DNA of 64,000 nt, from positions 496,001 through 560,000 of the forward strand of contig NZ_JAYEES010000003.1 of the NCBI RefSeq assembly GCF_034653275.1. The letters are read 5' to 3'. Both the position numbers and the translations under genes were made by a program. Below the pieces are notes generated by a model that saw only the letters and a list, made by a program, of their open reading frames with translations, had not been told where the DNA came from and made no database searches. Source of the stretch: Nitrospirillum sp034653275 (GTDB lineage: Bacteria > Pseudomonadota > Alphaproteobacteria > Azospirillales > Azospirillaceae). Below, in pieces: positions 27,228-35,984 of this stretch. Every line of letters starts with the position of its first letter. Within the stretch, counting starts at the first letter, position 1.

Positions 27228-27566
27228 TCACAAGGCGGGCTGGCCCCGTTCGCCGGTGCGGATGCGCACCGCCTCGGCGATGGTCATGACGAAGATCTTG
27301 CCGTCGCCGATGCGGCCGGTGTTGGCCGTGGCCTGTATCGTCTCCACCACGCTTTCCATCTGGTCGTCGGGCACCGCCACCTCGATCTTAACCTTGGGCA
27401 GGAAGTTCATGGCGTATTCCGCCCCCCGGTAAATCTCCGTCCGGCCCTGCTGCCGGCCACAGCCCCGCACCTCGCTGACCGTCACGCCCAGATGCCCCAT
27501 GCCCGCCAAGGCCTCACGCACTTCATCCAGCTTGAACGGTTTCAACACCGCCACCACGAGCTTCAT
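27228..27566 (-). CDS. glnK: PII nitrogen regulatory protein (GlnK/GlnZ type)
   Basis: This 112-residue PII signal protein has the opening MKLVVAVLKPFKLDEVREAL, the T-loop with the uridylylation tyrosine in YRGAEYAMNF (about Y51) and the B-loop TGRIGDGKIFV. PII proteins sense 2-oxoglutarate and ATP/ADP and control ammonium transport, glutamine synthetase and, in diazotrophs, nitrogenase. No amtB follows; instead an aminotransferase gene does, as in the glnZ-aat locus of Azospirillum brasilense, so this may be the glnZ orthologue. A start further upstream is rejected because the family begins at this ATG. A sigma-54-like promoter lies about 90 bp upstream. Confidence 0.93.
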   Translation of the reverse strand: MKLVVAVLKPFKLDEVREALAGMGHLGVTVSEVRGCGRQQGRTEIYRGAEYAMNFLPKVKIEVAVPDDQMESVVETIQATANTGRIGDGKIFVMTIAEAVRIRTGERGQPAL

Positions 27567-27651
27567 CGGCAGTCCTCGAAGGCCGGGGCTCCGGAGAACC
27601 CCGTATAAGGATAGGCGGCGCCGGTCGGCGGGCCTGTTGGGCGCCCGGTTC

Positions 27652-27667
27652 TTCAAGAAGCGTGCCG
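27652..27667 (-). promoter_or_regulatory. Sigma-54-like promoter of the PII gene
   Basis: On the minus strand the sequence CGGCACGCTTCTTGAA resembles the -24/-12 consensus TGGCACG-N4-TTGCW. The -24 GG is present with correct spacing; the -12 GC reads GA, which is a defect. It faces the PII gene about 86 bp upstream of the start codon. NtrC/sigma-54 control of glnZ-type genes is known in Azospirillum, which supports the reading. Confidence 0.45.
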
Positions 27668-27950
27668 TATTCACAAGATTGTCGCGTCTAACCCGAAAGG
27701 GGGGTCGGGCGGACGGCGGCGGGGCGGTAATCCGCCGGGCCATCGCCGCTTTTTGGCGCACAGCCTGCCGAAGGATGATGCCAAAGACGGTTCACCGCCC
27801 ACAAAGTGGGGGCAATTGCATAAATTATAGGCAATACAGGCCTGGTTAACGGGCATGAGCGTGGCACTGGACAAGCGCCGGTGGGCTCGCGATGCTGCGC
27901 CCCTGGTTCCTCCAGTCCCCGCCCTGCCCCTCTGTCCCGAGGCATCGCCG

Positions 27951-29201
27951 ATGTCCACCGAAGCGCCCGCGCCCACCGCCGATACCGATCTGATCGCTGA
28001 CGTCGCCATCGTGGGCGGCGGCCTGGCCGGCCTGTCGCTGGCGGCGGCGCTGGGCACGGCGGGGGTGCGCACGCTGTGCATCGACCGCGACAGCCCGGCC
28101 CACCAGCTGGGCGCCACCTTCGATGGCCGCACCACCGCCATTTCCCACGGCAGCAAGAAGATCCTGGAGGGGGCGGGGGTGTGGGCCCACCTGAACGGCG
28201 ACGCCGGCCCCATCCTGGACATCCGCGTCACCGACCAGAACCGGCCGACGTTCCTGCATTACGACCACCGCGAGGTGGGCGATCAGCCCTTCGGCTACAT
28301 CGTTGAGAACATTGTGCTGCGCCGGGCGCAATTCGCCCGCCTGGCGGAGCTGCCGTCCGTCACCCACCTGGCGCCGGTGGAGGTCGCGTCGCTGGATCGG
28401 GGCCCGGCCATGGCCACCATCACCCTGGCCGACGGCCGCCGCGTGCGCGCCCGCCTGGTGGTGGGCGCCGACGGGCGGGGCAGCCTGTGCCGCAAGGACG
28501 CCGGCATCAAGCTGGTCGGCGGCAGCTATGACCAGACGGCCATCGTGGTAACGGTGGAGCATGAATTCCCCCACCATGGCGTGGCGGTGGAGCTGTTCCT
28601 GCCCAGCGGTCCGTTCGCCATGTTGCCCCTGACGGGCAACCGCACCTCCATCGTCTGGTCGGACAAGAGTGCGGCCGTGCCCCATTACATGGGCCTGGAC
28701 GAGGCGGCCTTCACCGCCGAGCTTCAGGCCCGCATCGGCGATTGGCTGGGCGCGGTGCGGCCCATCGGCGGGCGCTACAGCTTCCCCCTGTCGTGGCAGC
28801 ATGCCCAGCGTTACATCGACCGCCGCCTGGCGCTGGTCAGCGAAACCATCCACGCCATGCACCCCATCGCCGGCCAAGGCCTGAACATGGGCCTGCGCGA
28901 CCTGGCGGCCCTGGCGGAGGTCATCGTCGACGCCTGGCGCCTGGGCCTGGACGTGGGCGGGCAGGCGACGCTGGAGCGCTACCAGCGCTGGCGCCGCTTC
29001 GACAACGTCAGCCTGCTGGGCGTGACCGATGGCCTGACCCGCCTGTTCTCCAACGACATCGCCCCCTTGAAGGTGGCGCGCGGCTTGGGCCTGGCGGCCG
29101 TCAACTCCGCCCCCCTGATGCCGCTGAAGAAGTTGTTCATGCGCCACGCCATGGGCGTCGTCGGCGAGCTGCCGCGCCTGGTGCGGGGGGAGCCGCTGTA
29201 A
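27951..29201 (+). CDS. UbiH/COQ6-family FAD-dependent hydroxylase
   Basis: This flavoprotein monooxygenase (416 residues from the chosen start) has an N-terminal FAD dinucleotide-binding motif (VAIVGGGLAGLSLA), the DG motif GADGRGSLCR and the C-terminal ribityl-binding region AMHPIAGQGLNMGLRD. These are the UbiH/UbiF/VisC/COQ6 hallmarks; such enzymes hydroxylate the ring during ubiquinone synthesis. Which ring position is modified cannot be read from sequence. ATG 27951 is preferred because the nucleotide-binding strand follows closely; an in-frame start at 27855 would add 32 unconserved residues. It is divergent from the PII gene. Confidence 0.88.
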   Translation: MSTEAPAPTADTDLIADVAIVGGGLAGLSLAAALGTAGVRTLCIDRDSPAHQLGATFDGRTTAISHGSKKILEGAGVWAHLNGDAGPILDIRVTDQNRPTFLHYDHREVGDQPFGYIVENIVLRRAQFARLAELPSVTHLAPVEVASLDRGPAMATITLADGRRVRARLVVGADGRGSLCRKDAGIKLVGGSYDQTAIVVTVEHEFPHHGVAVELFLPSGPFAMLPLTGNRTSIVWSDKSAAVPHYMGLDEAAFTAELQARIGDWLGAVRPIGGRYSFPLSWQHAQRYIDRRLALVSETIHAMHPIAGQGLNMGLRDLAALAEVIVDAWRLGLDVGGQATLERYQRWRRFDNVSLLGVTDGLTRLFSNDIAPLKVARGLGLAAVNSAPLMPLKKLFMRHAMGVVGELPRLVRGEPL

Positions 29202-29310
29202 ACCCGCGACGCCGTTGGACTTGTTGCCATCGGCGGACACATTGGACGAGATGCGCCGCCGCCAGGGCGGCGGGCCCCAGCGGCCCTGCATCAAGAACAG
29301 GGCCTGAGGC

Positions 29311-31752
29311 ATGGGGACAGGAATGGAAGCGAAGACCGACCGCCGCACCGGGCGCCGGGTTCTGGCGTGGCTGGGCGGGATCGCCGGCGTGGTGGTGGTC
29401 GGGGTCGCGGGGCTGGGCGGCTGGGTGGCATGGAGCCTGAACGCCAGCCTGCCCCAGCTGGAGGGAACCGCCGCCATCCCCGGCCTGAGTGGCCCGGTGA
29501 CGGTGGAGCGGGATGAGAACGGCGTGCCCACCCTGACGGGCCCCGACCGCGTCAGCCTGATGTACGGCCTGGGCTTCCTGCACGCCCAGGAACGCTATTT
29601 CCAGATGGACCTGACCCGCCACGGCGCCGCCGGCGAATTGTCTAGCCTGTTCGGCCCGCTGGCCGCCAAGTTCGACACGCCCCGCCGCCTGCACCGCTTC
29701 CGCGACCGCGCCCACGCCGCCGTGGAACGCGCCAGCCCCGAGCAGCATGCCATGCTGGCGGCCTACACCGCCGGCGTGAACGCCGGGCTGGACGGCCTGA
29801 AGGTCGCCCCCTTCGAGTACGCGCTGCTGCGCCAGCACCCCCAGCCGTGGAGCCTGGAGGACACGCTGCTGGTGGTGGACGCCATGTATTTCGACCTGCA
29901 GTCCTCCGACGGATGGGATGAGCGCCGCCTGGAGCTGGCCATGGACCAGCTGGGTCCCCTGATGGCCAACTTCCTTTATCCCAAGGGAACGGAACTGGAC
30001 GCGCCGCTGGACGGCAGCACCCTGCCCGAGCCGCCCATGCCCGCCAGCTACACCCCCGCCATCAAGATGGGCCAGGCGGTGCCGCAGCAGGACGAGGCCC
30101 CCGACAATGAGGCGGCGATCCGCGGCAGCAACAACTGGGGGGTCAGCGGCGCCCTGACCGGCACCGGCGCCGCCATGGTGGCCAACGACATGCACCTGGG
30201 CCTGCGCACACCCAACACCTGGTATCGCGCGCGGCTGGTGGTGAAGCCCGCCGGATCGGACACGCCCACCCTGGACCTGGTCGGCGTCACCCTGCCGGGC
30301 AACCCGCTGCTGGTGGTGGGCAGCAACAAGCACGTGGCCTGGGGATACACCGACGCCTATATCGATACCGGCGACGTGATCATCCTGGAACCGGTGGATG
30401 GCGACCCCGACCGCTATAAGACGCCCGACGGGCCCAAGACGCTGGAAAAGCACCGGCAGGTTCTGTGCGCCGCGCCGACCTGCCCCAGCATCACCATCGA
30501 GGATAGCGACTGGGGCCCGGTGATCGGCACCGACGCGCAGGGGCGCAAGCTGGCCTACCGCTGGGTGGCGCATGACGTGGGGGCGGAGGTGATGACCGCC
30601 GGCGCCGCCCTGGAGCAGGCGGGCTCGGTGGAGGAGGCGGTGGCCATCGCCCATCGCCTGCCCATCCCCAACGAGAACATGATGGTGGTCGACACCAAGG
30701 GCAACCTGGCCTGGACCGTGGTGGGCCTGGTGCCCCGCCGCTTCGGCCACGACGGCACCCTGCCGACCAGCTGGGCCGACGGCAAGGCCGGGTGGAATGG
30801 CTATCTGTCCCCGGCGGAGGTGCCGGTCATCGCCAATCCCCAGAACGGACGCCTGTGGACCGCCAACACCCGCGTGGTGGGCGGCGACGCCCTGGCCAAG
30901 CTGGGCTTCGGCGATTACGCCCTGGGCGGCCGCGCCGGCCAGATCCGCGACGACCTGCTGGCCAAGGACGCCTTCACCGAAAAGGACCTGCTGGCCATCC
31001 AGCTGGACGACCGCGCGCCCATGCTGGATTTCTGGCAGCGCCTGATGCTGCAGGCCCTGGGCGAGCGGGCCAGCGACCAGGCGCTGGCCAACCTGGTGGC
31101 GCCGGTGGAAAGCTGGGGCGGCCGCGCCGCCATTCCCTCCGTCGGCTATCGCCTGGTGCGCACCTTCCGCAGCGCCCTGGTCGACCGGCTGTACCAGGCC
31201 TACACCGCCCCGCTGGCGGGACCGGCCGGCGACCACGCCAACGACCTGGTCAGCCACCAGGCCGAGGGGCCGGCGCGCCGCCTGCTGACCGCCCGGCCCG
31301 CCGGCCTGGTGCCACCGGGCTATAAAAGCTGGGACGCCCTGATCGACGCCGCGCTGAAGGACGTGCGCGAGCGTATCGAGCAGAACGGTGGCGACATCGC
31401 CCATTTCACCTGGGGCGACCGCAACCGCCTGGCCATCCGCCATCCCATCTCGAACATCCAGCCGCTGCTCAGCCCCTATCTCGACCCGCCGGGGGAGCCG
31501 GTGGCCGGCGACCTCTATCAGCCGCGCGTGACCGCCCCCAGCTTCGGCGCCTCAGAACGCCTGGTGGTGTCGCCGGGGCATGAGGACACGGGCCTGTTCC
31601 ACATGCCCACGGGCCAGAGCGGCCACCCCCTGTCCCCTTACTACAACAAGGGGCATGAGGACTGGGTGCAGGGCCGCCCGACGCCGCTGCTGCCCGGGGC
31701 GACCCGCTGGCGCATGACCCTGGAGCCCGCCAAGGGGCCGCCGACGCCCTGA
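29311..31752 (+). CDS. Penicillin acylase family protein (Ntn-hydrolase)
   Basis: This 813-residue precursor has an N-terminal hydrophobic anchor or signal (about 18-42). The penicillin-amidase domain follows: GLGFLHAQERYFQMDLTR, a spacer, and the self-cleavage site GSNNWGVSG. Ser273 would become the beta-chain N-terminal nucleophile after autoproteolysis. A conserved ANDMHLGL follows. Members hydrolyse amide bonds, including penicillins and, in several proteobacteria, acyl-homoserine lactone signals (PvdQ/QuiP types). The natural substrate here is unknown; quorum-quenching is a possibility only. ATG 29323 is an alternative start. A terminator-like stem follows the stop. Confidence 0.9.
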   Translation: MGTGMEAKTDRRTGRRVLAWLGGIAGVVVVGVAGLGGWVAWSLNASLPQLEGTAAIPGLSGPVTVERDENGVPTLTGPDRVSLMYGLGFLHAQERYFQMDLTRHGAAGELSSLFGPLAAKFDTPRRLHRFRDRAHAAVERASPEQHAMLAAYTAGVNAGLDGLKVAPFEYALLRQHPQPWSLEDTLLVVDAMYFDLQSSDGWDERRLELAMDQLGPLMANFLYPKGTELDAPLDGSTLPEPPMPASYTPAIKMGQAVPQQDEAPDNEAAIRGSNNWGVSGALTGTGAAMVANDMHLGLRTPNTWYRARLVVKPAGSDTPTLDLVGVTLPGNPLLVVGSNKHVAWGYTDAYIDTGDVIILEPVDGDPDRYKTPDGPKTLEKHRQVLCAAPTCPSITIEDSDWGPVIGTDAQGRKLAYRWVAHDVGAEVMTAGAALEQAGSVEEAVAIAHRLPIPNENMMVVDTKGNLAWTVVGLVPRRFGHDGTLPTSWADGKAGWNGYLSPAEVPVIANPQNGRLWTANTRVVGGDALAKLGFGDYALGGRAGQIRDDLLAKDAFTEKDLLAIQLDDRAPMLDFWQRLMLQALGERASDQALANLVAPVESWGGRAAIPSVGYRLVRTFRSALVDRLYQAYTAPLAGPAGDHANDLVSHQAEGPARRLLTARPAGLVPPGYKSWDALIDAALKDVRERIEQNGGDIAHFTWGDRNRLAIRHPISNIQPLLSPYLDPPGEPVAGDLYQPRVTAPSFGASERLVVSPGHEDTGLFHMPTGQSGHPLSPYYNKGHEDWVQGRPTPLLPGATRWRMTLEPAKGPPTP

Positions 31753-31755
31753 TGC

Positions 31756-31820
31756 GGAATGCATGATGGCACCGCCATCAATGCCATCGTGCATCCGGCA
31801 ATTTTTGCCTGCTTTTAGCA
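31756..31820 (+). terminator. Terminator-like hairpin after the penicillin acylase gene
   Basis: The arms GGAATGCATGATGGCA (31756-31771) and TGCCATCGTGCATCC (31782-31796) pair over 14-15 positions with one bulge and one G-T. A second short stem with a T-run (GGCAATTTTTGCC, 31797-31809) and TGCTTTT follow. The position just after the stop codon supports a terminator. Confidence 0.65.
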
Positions 31821-31928
31821 AGGATACCGGCAGCATTTACCAAGGCAGGGCTTGATCAAATTTGCCGCTGATGCAGTAGTGCATTGATTATATTGTGATC
31901 ACTGCGTGGCCCGCCCCGTGCTTGGAGA

Positions 31929-31950
31929 ACCCCGGCTTTATTTGCGGGGT
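31929..31950 (+). promoter_or_regulatory. Small hairpin just before the start codon of the unknown gene
   Basis: ACCCCG (31929-31934) and CGGGGT (31945-31950) form a perfect 6-bp stem with an AT-rich 10-base loop, ending 9 bases before the ATG at 31960. It would sit where the ribosome binds, so it could affect translation. The region upstream (31860-31900) is strongly AT-rich and probably contains the promoter. Confidence 0.35.
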
Positions 31951-31959
31951 GCCTGCATC

Positions 31960-33078
31960 ATGGATGGTGGCGTTGTTTCCGGCCTGAACTCGACCGATCC
32001 CGTGTCCAACGGCCTTGGGCTGGAGACGGAGGCCCACACCGGGTCCTTCGCCCGGGCGTATCAGGAGGCGCACGCCGCCGCCGGCATCCAGCGCCTGGCG
32101 GTGACGCCGGTGCTGGAGATGATGGACATGGCCGGCGACCCGGACGCGCTGGACGCCTATCTGGCCCGCGCCCACGCCGACCTGCCCCTCAGCAGCGACA
32201 ACGTCGACCGGCTGAAGGGCAACATGCACCTGGTCTTCCTGTTCCGCGACTTCCGCCGCCCCCTGGCCCGCGCCATGGAGCGGATGAAGGACACCGGTTC
32301 CGGCCCTTTCGCGGCGCTGCCCACGTGGATGAGCGCGCACCATCGTTTCGGCCTGCTGCGCACCGCCGGCTGCCTGGGCCTGAACAAGGAACTGGACGAC
32401 TGGATCGCCGATCTGGAGGCGCGCGGCGCACCCGAGGCGCCCATCGCCTGCCCCTTTGGCCGCATGGCCCGCGCCGCCCGCCGCTTCTTCGCCGGGTCCC
32501 CCCTGTACCGCCGCGCCGACCATTCGGTGCTGAGCATCGCCAAGACCGGCAGTAACACGGCCCTGCACGTGTGCTGGAGCCTGGTGGAGGCCGCCTATTA
32601 TCTGGGCGTGGACCTGCCGCCGGCGGAATGGCGCGCCATGCTGTGGCGCTCGCGCAAGGAAATCGCCACGCTGGCCTCGGGCAGCCTGGGCATGATCGTC
32701 ACCTTCCTGGAGGCGGCCCACCTGCATCCCCATGGCGACTCCGCCGTGAACCCCACTACGCATGAGGGCTCGCCCTTCCGCCTGGTGGGTGAGGGGGCGG
32801 ACCGGCGCCTGGACCTGCGGCTGGACGGCATCACCCCCATGACCACCGGCCATGACCGGCTGTTCACCGGCTGCCCGGCCTTCCATGTCGGCGGCATGAT
32901 CGACACCTATCTCAGCTGGGTGCTGGACATCGCCCTGCACCACGGCTTGAACCGCCAGCCGGCGGCCACCCCGGTCCTGGGCGGCATGCTGGGCACCACG
33001 GTCGCTTCGCCGGTCCCGCTTGGCGGCGGTCGCGCCATGACGCAGCAGGTGGCGGCGGGCCCGGCGCGCGACCCCTGA
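31960..33078 (+). CDS. Unrecognised protein of about 372 residues
   Basis: I do not recognise this protein. It is soluble, with no signal peptide or membrane helix. It has a His-rich pattern: WMSAHHRFGLLRTAG, GSNTALHVCWSLVEAAYYLG, FLEAAHLHPHGD, TTGHDRLFTGCPAFHVGG and DIALHHGLNRQP. These scattered His, Asp and Cys residues could coordinate a metal, but no known motif is obvious. Codon use looks like that of neighbouring genes, so recent transfer is not indicated. ATG 31960 is preferred to a GTG at 31906. It has its own AT-rich upstream region, and a terminator separates it from the penicillin acylase gene, so it is probably expressed alone. Confidence 0.75.
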   Translation: MDGGVVSGLNSTDPVSNGLGLETEAHTGSFARAYQEAHAAAGIQRLAVTPVLEMMDMAGDPDALDAYLARAHADLPLSSDNVDRLKGNMHLVFLFRDFRRPLARAMERMKDTGSGPFAALPTWMSAHHRFGLLRTAGCLGLNKELDDWIADLEARGAPEAPIACPFGRMARAARRFFAGSPLYRRADHSVLSIAKTGSNTALHVCWSLVEAAYYLGVDLPPAEWRAMLWRSRKEIATLASGSLGMIVTFLEAAHLHPHGDSAVNPTTHEGSPFRLVGEGADRRLDLRLDGITPMTTGHDRLFTGCPAFHVGGMIDTYLSWVLDIALHHGLNRQPAATPVLGGMLGTTVASPVPLGGGRAMTQQVAAGPARDP

Positions 33079-33150
33079 CCTTGATTGGCGGGTCCTGACA
33101 GGGTAAGGCCTGGGGCGAGCGCGGCGCGCGCCCAGAAGGACCCCATCGCC

Positions 33151-33846
33151 ATGAAGCCAGAAGACATCCAGGCCCGCGTGCTGTACCGCGACGCGCTGAT
33201 GCTGATCATCGACAAGCCGGCCGGCCTGCCCGTGCACGCCGGCCCCGGGGGCGGCGACAACCTGGAACGCCATTTCGACGCCCTGCGCTTCGGCCTGCCG
33301 CGGGCACCCACCCTGGCCCATCGGCTGGACCGCGACACCAGCGGCTGCCTGATCCTGGGCCGGCATCCCAAGGCGCTGCGCAAACTGGGCAAGCTGTTCC
33401 AGGAGGGCCGTGTGTCCAAGATCTATTGGGCGGTGGTGGCGGGATCGCCGCCGGCGGCGGAGGGCCATATCGAGGCCAGCCTGTTCAAGCACACCAACAA
33501 GAACGGCTGGAAGATGGAGGTGGTGCCCGAGGGCACGCCGGACAGCCAGGCCAGCGTCACCGATTATCGGGTGCGCGGCCGGGCGGAGACGCCGGACGGC
33601 CCCATCACCTGGGTGGAGCTGTATCCCCGCACCGGCCGCACCCACCAGATCCGGGTGCATATGGCGCATGTGGGCTGCCCCCTGCTGGGTGACCCGGCCT
33701 ATGGCGGGCCCGCCGGGCCCCTGCATTTGCATTCCCGCGGCATCACGCTGCCGCTCTACCCCAGCCGCGACCCGGTGGGCGCCGAGGCCCCCGTGCCCGC
33801 CCACCTCCGCGCGGCGCTGAAGCGCTGCGGCTGGACGGGGGAGTGA
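33151..33846 (+). CDS. RluA-family pseudouridine synthase
   Basis: This 231-residue RNA pseudouridine synthase has the family opening VLYRDALMLIIDKPAGLPVHAG, the catalytic motif HRLDRDTSGCLILG with the nucleophilic Asp, and the C-terminal RTGRTHQIRVHMAHVGCPLLGDPAYG. No S4 domain is present, as in the short RluA/TruC-type members. The target (rRNA or tRNA position) cannot be assigned. The ATG at 33151 has AAGGA ten bases upstream; a longer frame from 33085 is rejected. It converges on the ABM-domain gene with only 4 bp between stops. Confidence 0.9.
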   Translation: MKPEDIQARVLYRDALMLIIDKPAGLPVHAGPGGGDNLERHFDALRFGLPRAPTLAHRLDRDTSGCLILGRHPKALRKLGKLFQEGRVSKIYWAVVAGSPPAAEGHIEASLFKHTNKNGWKMEVVPEGTPDSQASVTDYRVRGRAETPDGPITWVELYPRTGRTHQIRVHMAHVGCPLLGDPAYGGPAGPLHLHSRGITLPLYPSRDPVGAEAPVPAHLRAALKRCGWTGE

Positions 33847-33850
33847 CGCC

Positions 33851-34147
33851 TTACAGCCATAGCGGATCGATGGGAAAGCGGCTGCGGACGACCTTACCTT
33901 CGGGCTGGGCCTGCATCCAGGCGCGCCAGGCCTGGAAGTAGGCGCTGGCGTAATGGGCGTCCAGGGCCGCCTGGTCCTCGAAAACCTCCCACACATAGTA
34001 GACGCCGGGTTCGTCCTTGGTCGCCGCGAAGTCGAAGCGGCGGCAGCCCGGCTCCAGGCGCGTCTGCTCGACATTGACCCGCTGCAGGGCCAACGCCTGC
34101 TCCCGCAGCTCGGGCGCCACTTCCAGGCGGATCAATTGGGCGATCAT
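33851..34147 (-). CDS. Antibiotic biosynthesis monooxygenase (ABM) domain protein
   Basis: This 98-residue protein has the ferredoxin-like ABM fold pattern: IAQLIRLEVAPELREQAL, EPGCRRFDFAATKDEPGVYYVWEVFEDQAALDAHYAS. It resembles YgiN-type putative quinol monooxygenases, which act as dimers on quinones without a cofactor. The ATG at 34147 is preceded by AAAGGAG, so the longer frame upstream is rejected. It lies 23 bases downstream of the DUF2269 gene on the same strand and could be in one operon with the redox genes that follow (34171-36431). Confidence 0.87.
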   Translation of the reverse strand: MIAQLIRLEVAPELREQALALQRVNVEQTRLEPGCRRFDFAATKDEPGVYYVWEVFEDQAALDAHYASAYFQAWRAWMQAQPEGKVVRSRFPIDPLWL

Positions 34148-34170
34148 GGGCGGACTCCTTTGAGCGCGGG

Positions 34171-34641
34171 TCAGAAGGCGGGCTTGGTCACCATCAGCCA
34201 GATGATGCCCAGCATGGCGAAGAAGGCGGGAAAGCCGAAGGCGAACCAGAGGCGGAACAGGCGGAAGTAGGCGGGCGGCAGGGGCTGGCCCGCGCGCGCA
34301 GCCACCCGCGCCAGGTCGCGCAGGCGGATCTGCATCCACACCACCGGCAGCCAGAAGGCGCCGGTGACGCCGTACAGGATCAGGCTGAGGCCGATCCAGC
34401 CGCTGAACACGGGAAAGCCCGCCAGATGGGCCAAGGTGCCGCCGGTCAGCGGCTGCGCCACCATGGCGGACGCCGTGAAGATCGTGTCGGCCACCACCAC
34501 GATCTGGGCGGTGTGGGCGACCAGCGCGGGGTCGCGCGTGCGGTGGGCCATCAGCATGAAGAAGGCGATACCGGCGCCGGTGCCGAACAGCACGGCGGCG
34601 CCGATGATGTGGGCCACCTTCACCAGGGTGTAGAGATCCAT
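34171..34641 (-). CDS. DUF2269 membrane protein
   Basis: This 156-residue inner-membrane protein has four hydrophobic segments and the DUF2269 pattern: LVKVAHIIGAAVLFGTGAG at the start and LRDLARVAARAGQPLPPAYFRLFRLWFAFG before the last helix. Histidine 11 (VAHIIG) is a conserved feature. The function is unknown. Its ATG overlaps the stop of the SDR-DoxX gene by one base (TGATG), so the two are translationally coupled. Confidence 0.85.
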   Translation of the reverse strand: MDLYTLVKVAHIIGAAVLFGTGAGIAFFMLMAHRTRDPALVAHTAQIVVVADTIFTASAMVAQPLTGGTLAHLAGFPVFSGWIGLSLILYGVTGAFWLPVVWMQIRLRDLARVAARAGQPLPPAYFRLFRLWFAFGFPAFFAMLGIIWLMVTKPAF

Positions 34642-35954
34642 CAGCGTTCGTCCAGCAGGGCCAGGGCGGCCAGCGCCAGCATCGCCGCCGGCAGGGTCTT
34701 GAGAAAGGGGCCCATGGGGTCCAGCCACAGGTCCGGCCGCCAGAGCGTACCGCCCACCATGTACGCCCCCGATACCGCGACCATGCCCAATAGCGCGGCC
34801 TTGGTCCGCCGCCGGAAGACGACGCCCACGCCCAGCGCCAAGTCGATGGCTGAACCCAGCAGCACGAACAGGGTGGCCGGCATCCGCGCCATGCCCGCCG
34901 CTGTCAAAACGGCGGTGGCCTCGGGCACGCGGCAGAAGCCGATCAGGCCGGATAGGATCCAGAAAAGCGCCAGCATCGCTGGCTTCAGGAAATAGCTTTT
35001 GGCGAACCAGCGCTCCTGCACGCCGGCAGGATGGGCGGCCAGCATGTCCGCCAGTGACAGGGGTCGGATCGCCAGGTCGCGTTCCATGGCCCGGCCATCA
35101 CCGGCGATGCCGCCGCGCAACTGGTCCAGTGTGGCGGTGCGCAGGGGGCTGCGCCATCCGGCCCAGGCCAGGGCGTCGGCGCCCTTGGCGGCCAAGCGGG
35201 CCACCCCGGCGGGCACATGCCACAGGCGGGCGGGCGGCAGGCCCAGCCAAGACCGCAGGGTGAGCACCACGTCGGCCAGGGTCACGGCCTCATCATGCAC
35301 AAGGTCGATGGAGCGGGCCGCCGGCGTGTCGGGCAGCACCGCCTTGGCCACCGCCCGGGCCACATCGGTCGCGGCCACCACTTGCACGGTGGCGCCGGCA
35401 TGGACCACGGGCAGCACGCCGGGGAAGGCCGCCAGGCCGCGCAGCAGGGCGCTGCCGCCATAGGCAGCCGGCGCCAGGACCAGACCCGGTCGCAGGATGA
35501 TCCAATCCAGGCCGCTGGCGCGCAGCAGCGTCTCGGTCGCCAGCTTGGTGTCGTTGAAGCGGTCGCCCTGGGCGCCCAGACCACGATCGGCGGCGACACC
35601 GGCGGCGGAAATGTGGACCAGGCGCCGTACGCCGGCCTGTACGCATGCCGCCACCAGGCGAGCAACCCCATCGCGATGCACCGCCGCCAGGTCGTCGCGC
35701 GGGCCGTCCTGCAAAGCGCCGGCGCAGTTCACCACAGCCTGGGCATCGGCCAGCAGGGGGCGCCAGTCTTCCACCGTGGCCGTGGCCAGGTCGACGCGGG
35801 CCCAGCGCATCTGGGGCCAGCGTGCGGGGGGCAGGGTCCGGGACGCCGCCTCAATATCACGGCCGGCGGCGGTGACGGCATGTCCCTCGGCCAGCAGCCG
35901 CGCCACGACATAACCGCCGATCAGACCGTAGGCTCCAATGACCAGGACGCGCAT
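34641..35954 (-). CDS. NAD(P)-binding SDR/NmrA-like protein fused to a DoxX-like membrane domain
   Basis: The first two thirds (about 1-300) form an extended Rossmann domain (VLVIGAYGLIGGYVVARLL, VVNCAGALQDG, LVHISAAGVAAD) like the complex-I-subunit/NmrA-like atypical SDRs that bind NAD(P). After about residue 310 four hydrophobic segments (KPAMLALFWILSGLIGFC onwards) form a DoxX-like membrane domain. The fusion tethers a nucleotide-binding domain to a membrane redox-type module. The downstream DUF2269 gene is coupled, and the DCC thiol-disulfide gene is 30 bases upstream. DoxX and DCC proteins are often genomic neighbours. The substrate is unknown. Confidence 0.87.
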   Translation of the reverse strand: MRVLVIGAYGLIGGYVVARLLAEGHAVTAAGRDIEAASRTLPPARWPQMRWARVDLATATVEDWRPLLADAQAVVNCAGALQDGPRDDLAAVHRDGVARLVAACVQAGVRRLVHISAAGVAADRGLGAQGDRFNDTKLATETLLRASGLDWIILRPGLVLAPAAYGGSALLRGLAAFPGVLPVVHAGATVQVVAATDVARAVAKAVLPDTPAARSIDLVHDEAVTLADVVLTLRSWLGLPPARLWHVPAGVARLAAKGADALAWAGWRSPLRTATLDQLRGGIAGDGRAMERDLAIRPLSLADMLAAHPAGVQERWFAKSYFLKPAMLALFWILSGLIGFCRVPEATAVLTAAGMARMPATLFVLLGSAIDLALGVGVVFRRRTKAALLGMVAVSGAYMVGGTLWRPDLWLDPMGPFLKTLPAAMLALAALALLDER

Positions 35955-35984
35955 GCCCCATCCCTCTTACGGTCCCGTCCCCTG

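Noticed and set aside
29137..31443. A 768-codon minus-strand frame opposite the penicillin acylase gene
   Set aside because: Low-complexity Gln/Gly/His/Val composition and full overlap with a well-supported enzyme gene mark it as a shadow frame.
31888..34074. A 728-codon minus-strand frame opposite the unknown gene and the pseudouridine synthase
   Set aside because: Same shadow-frame composition; the plus-strand pseudouridine synthase has intact catalytic motifs.
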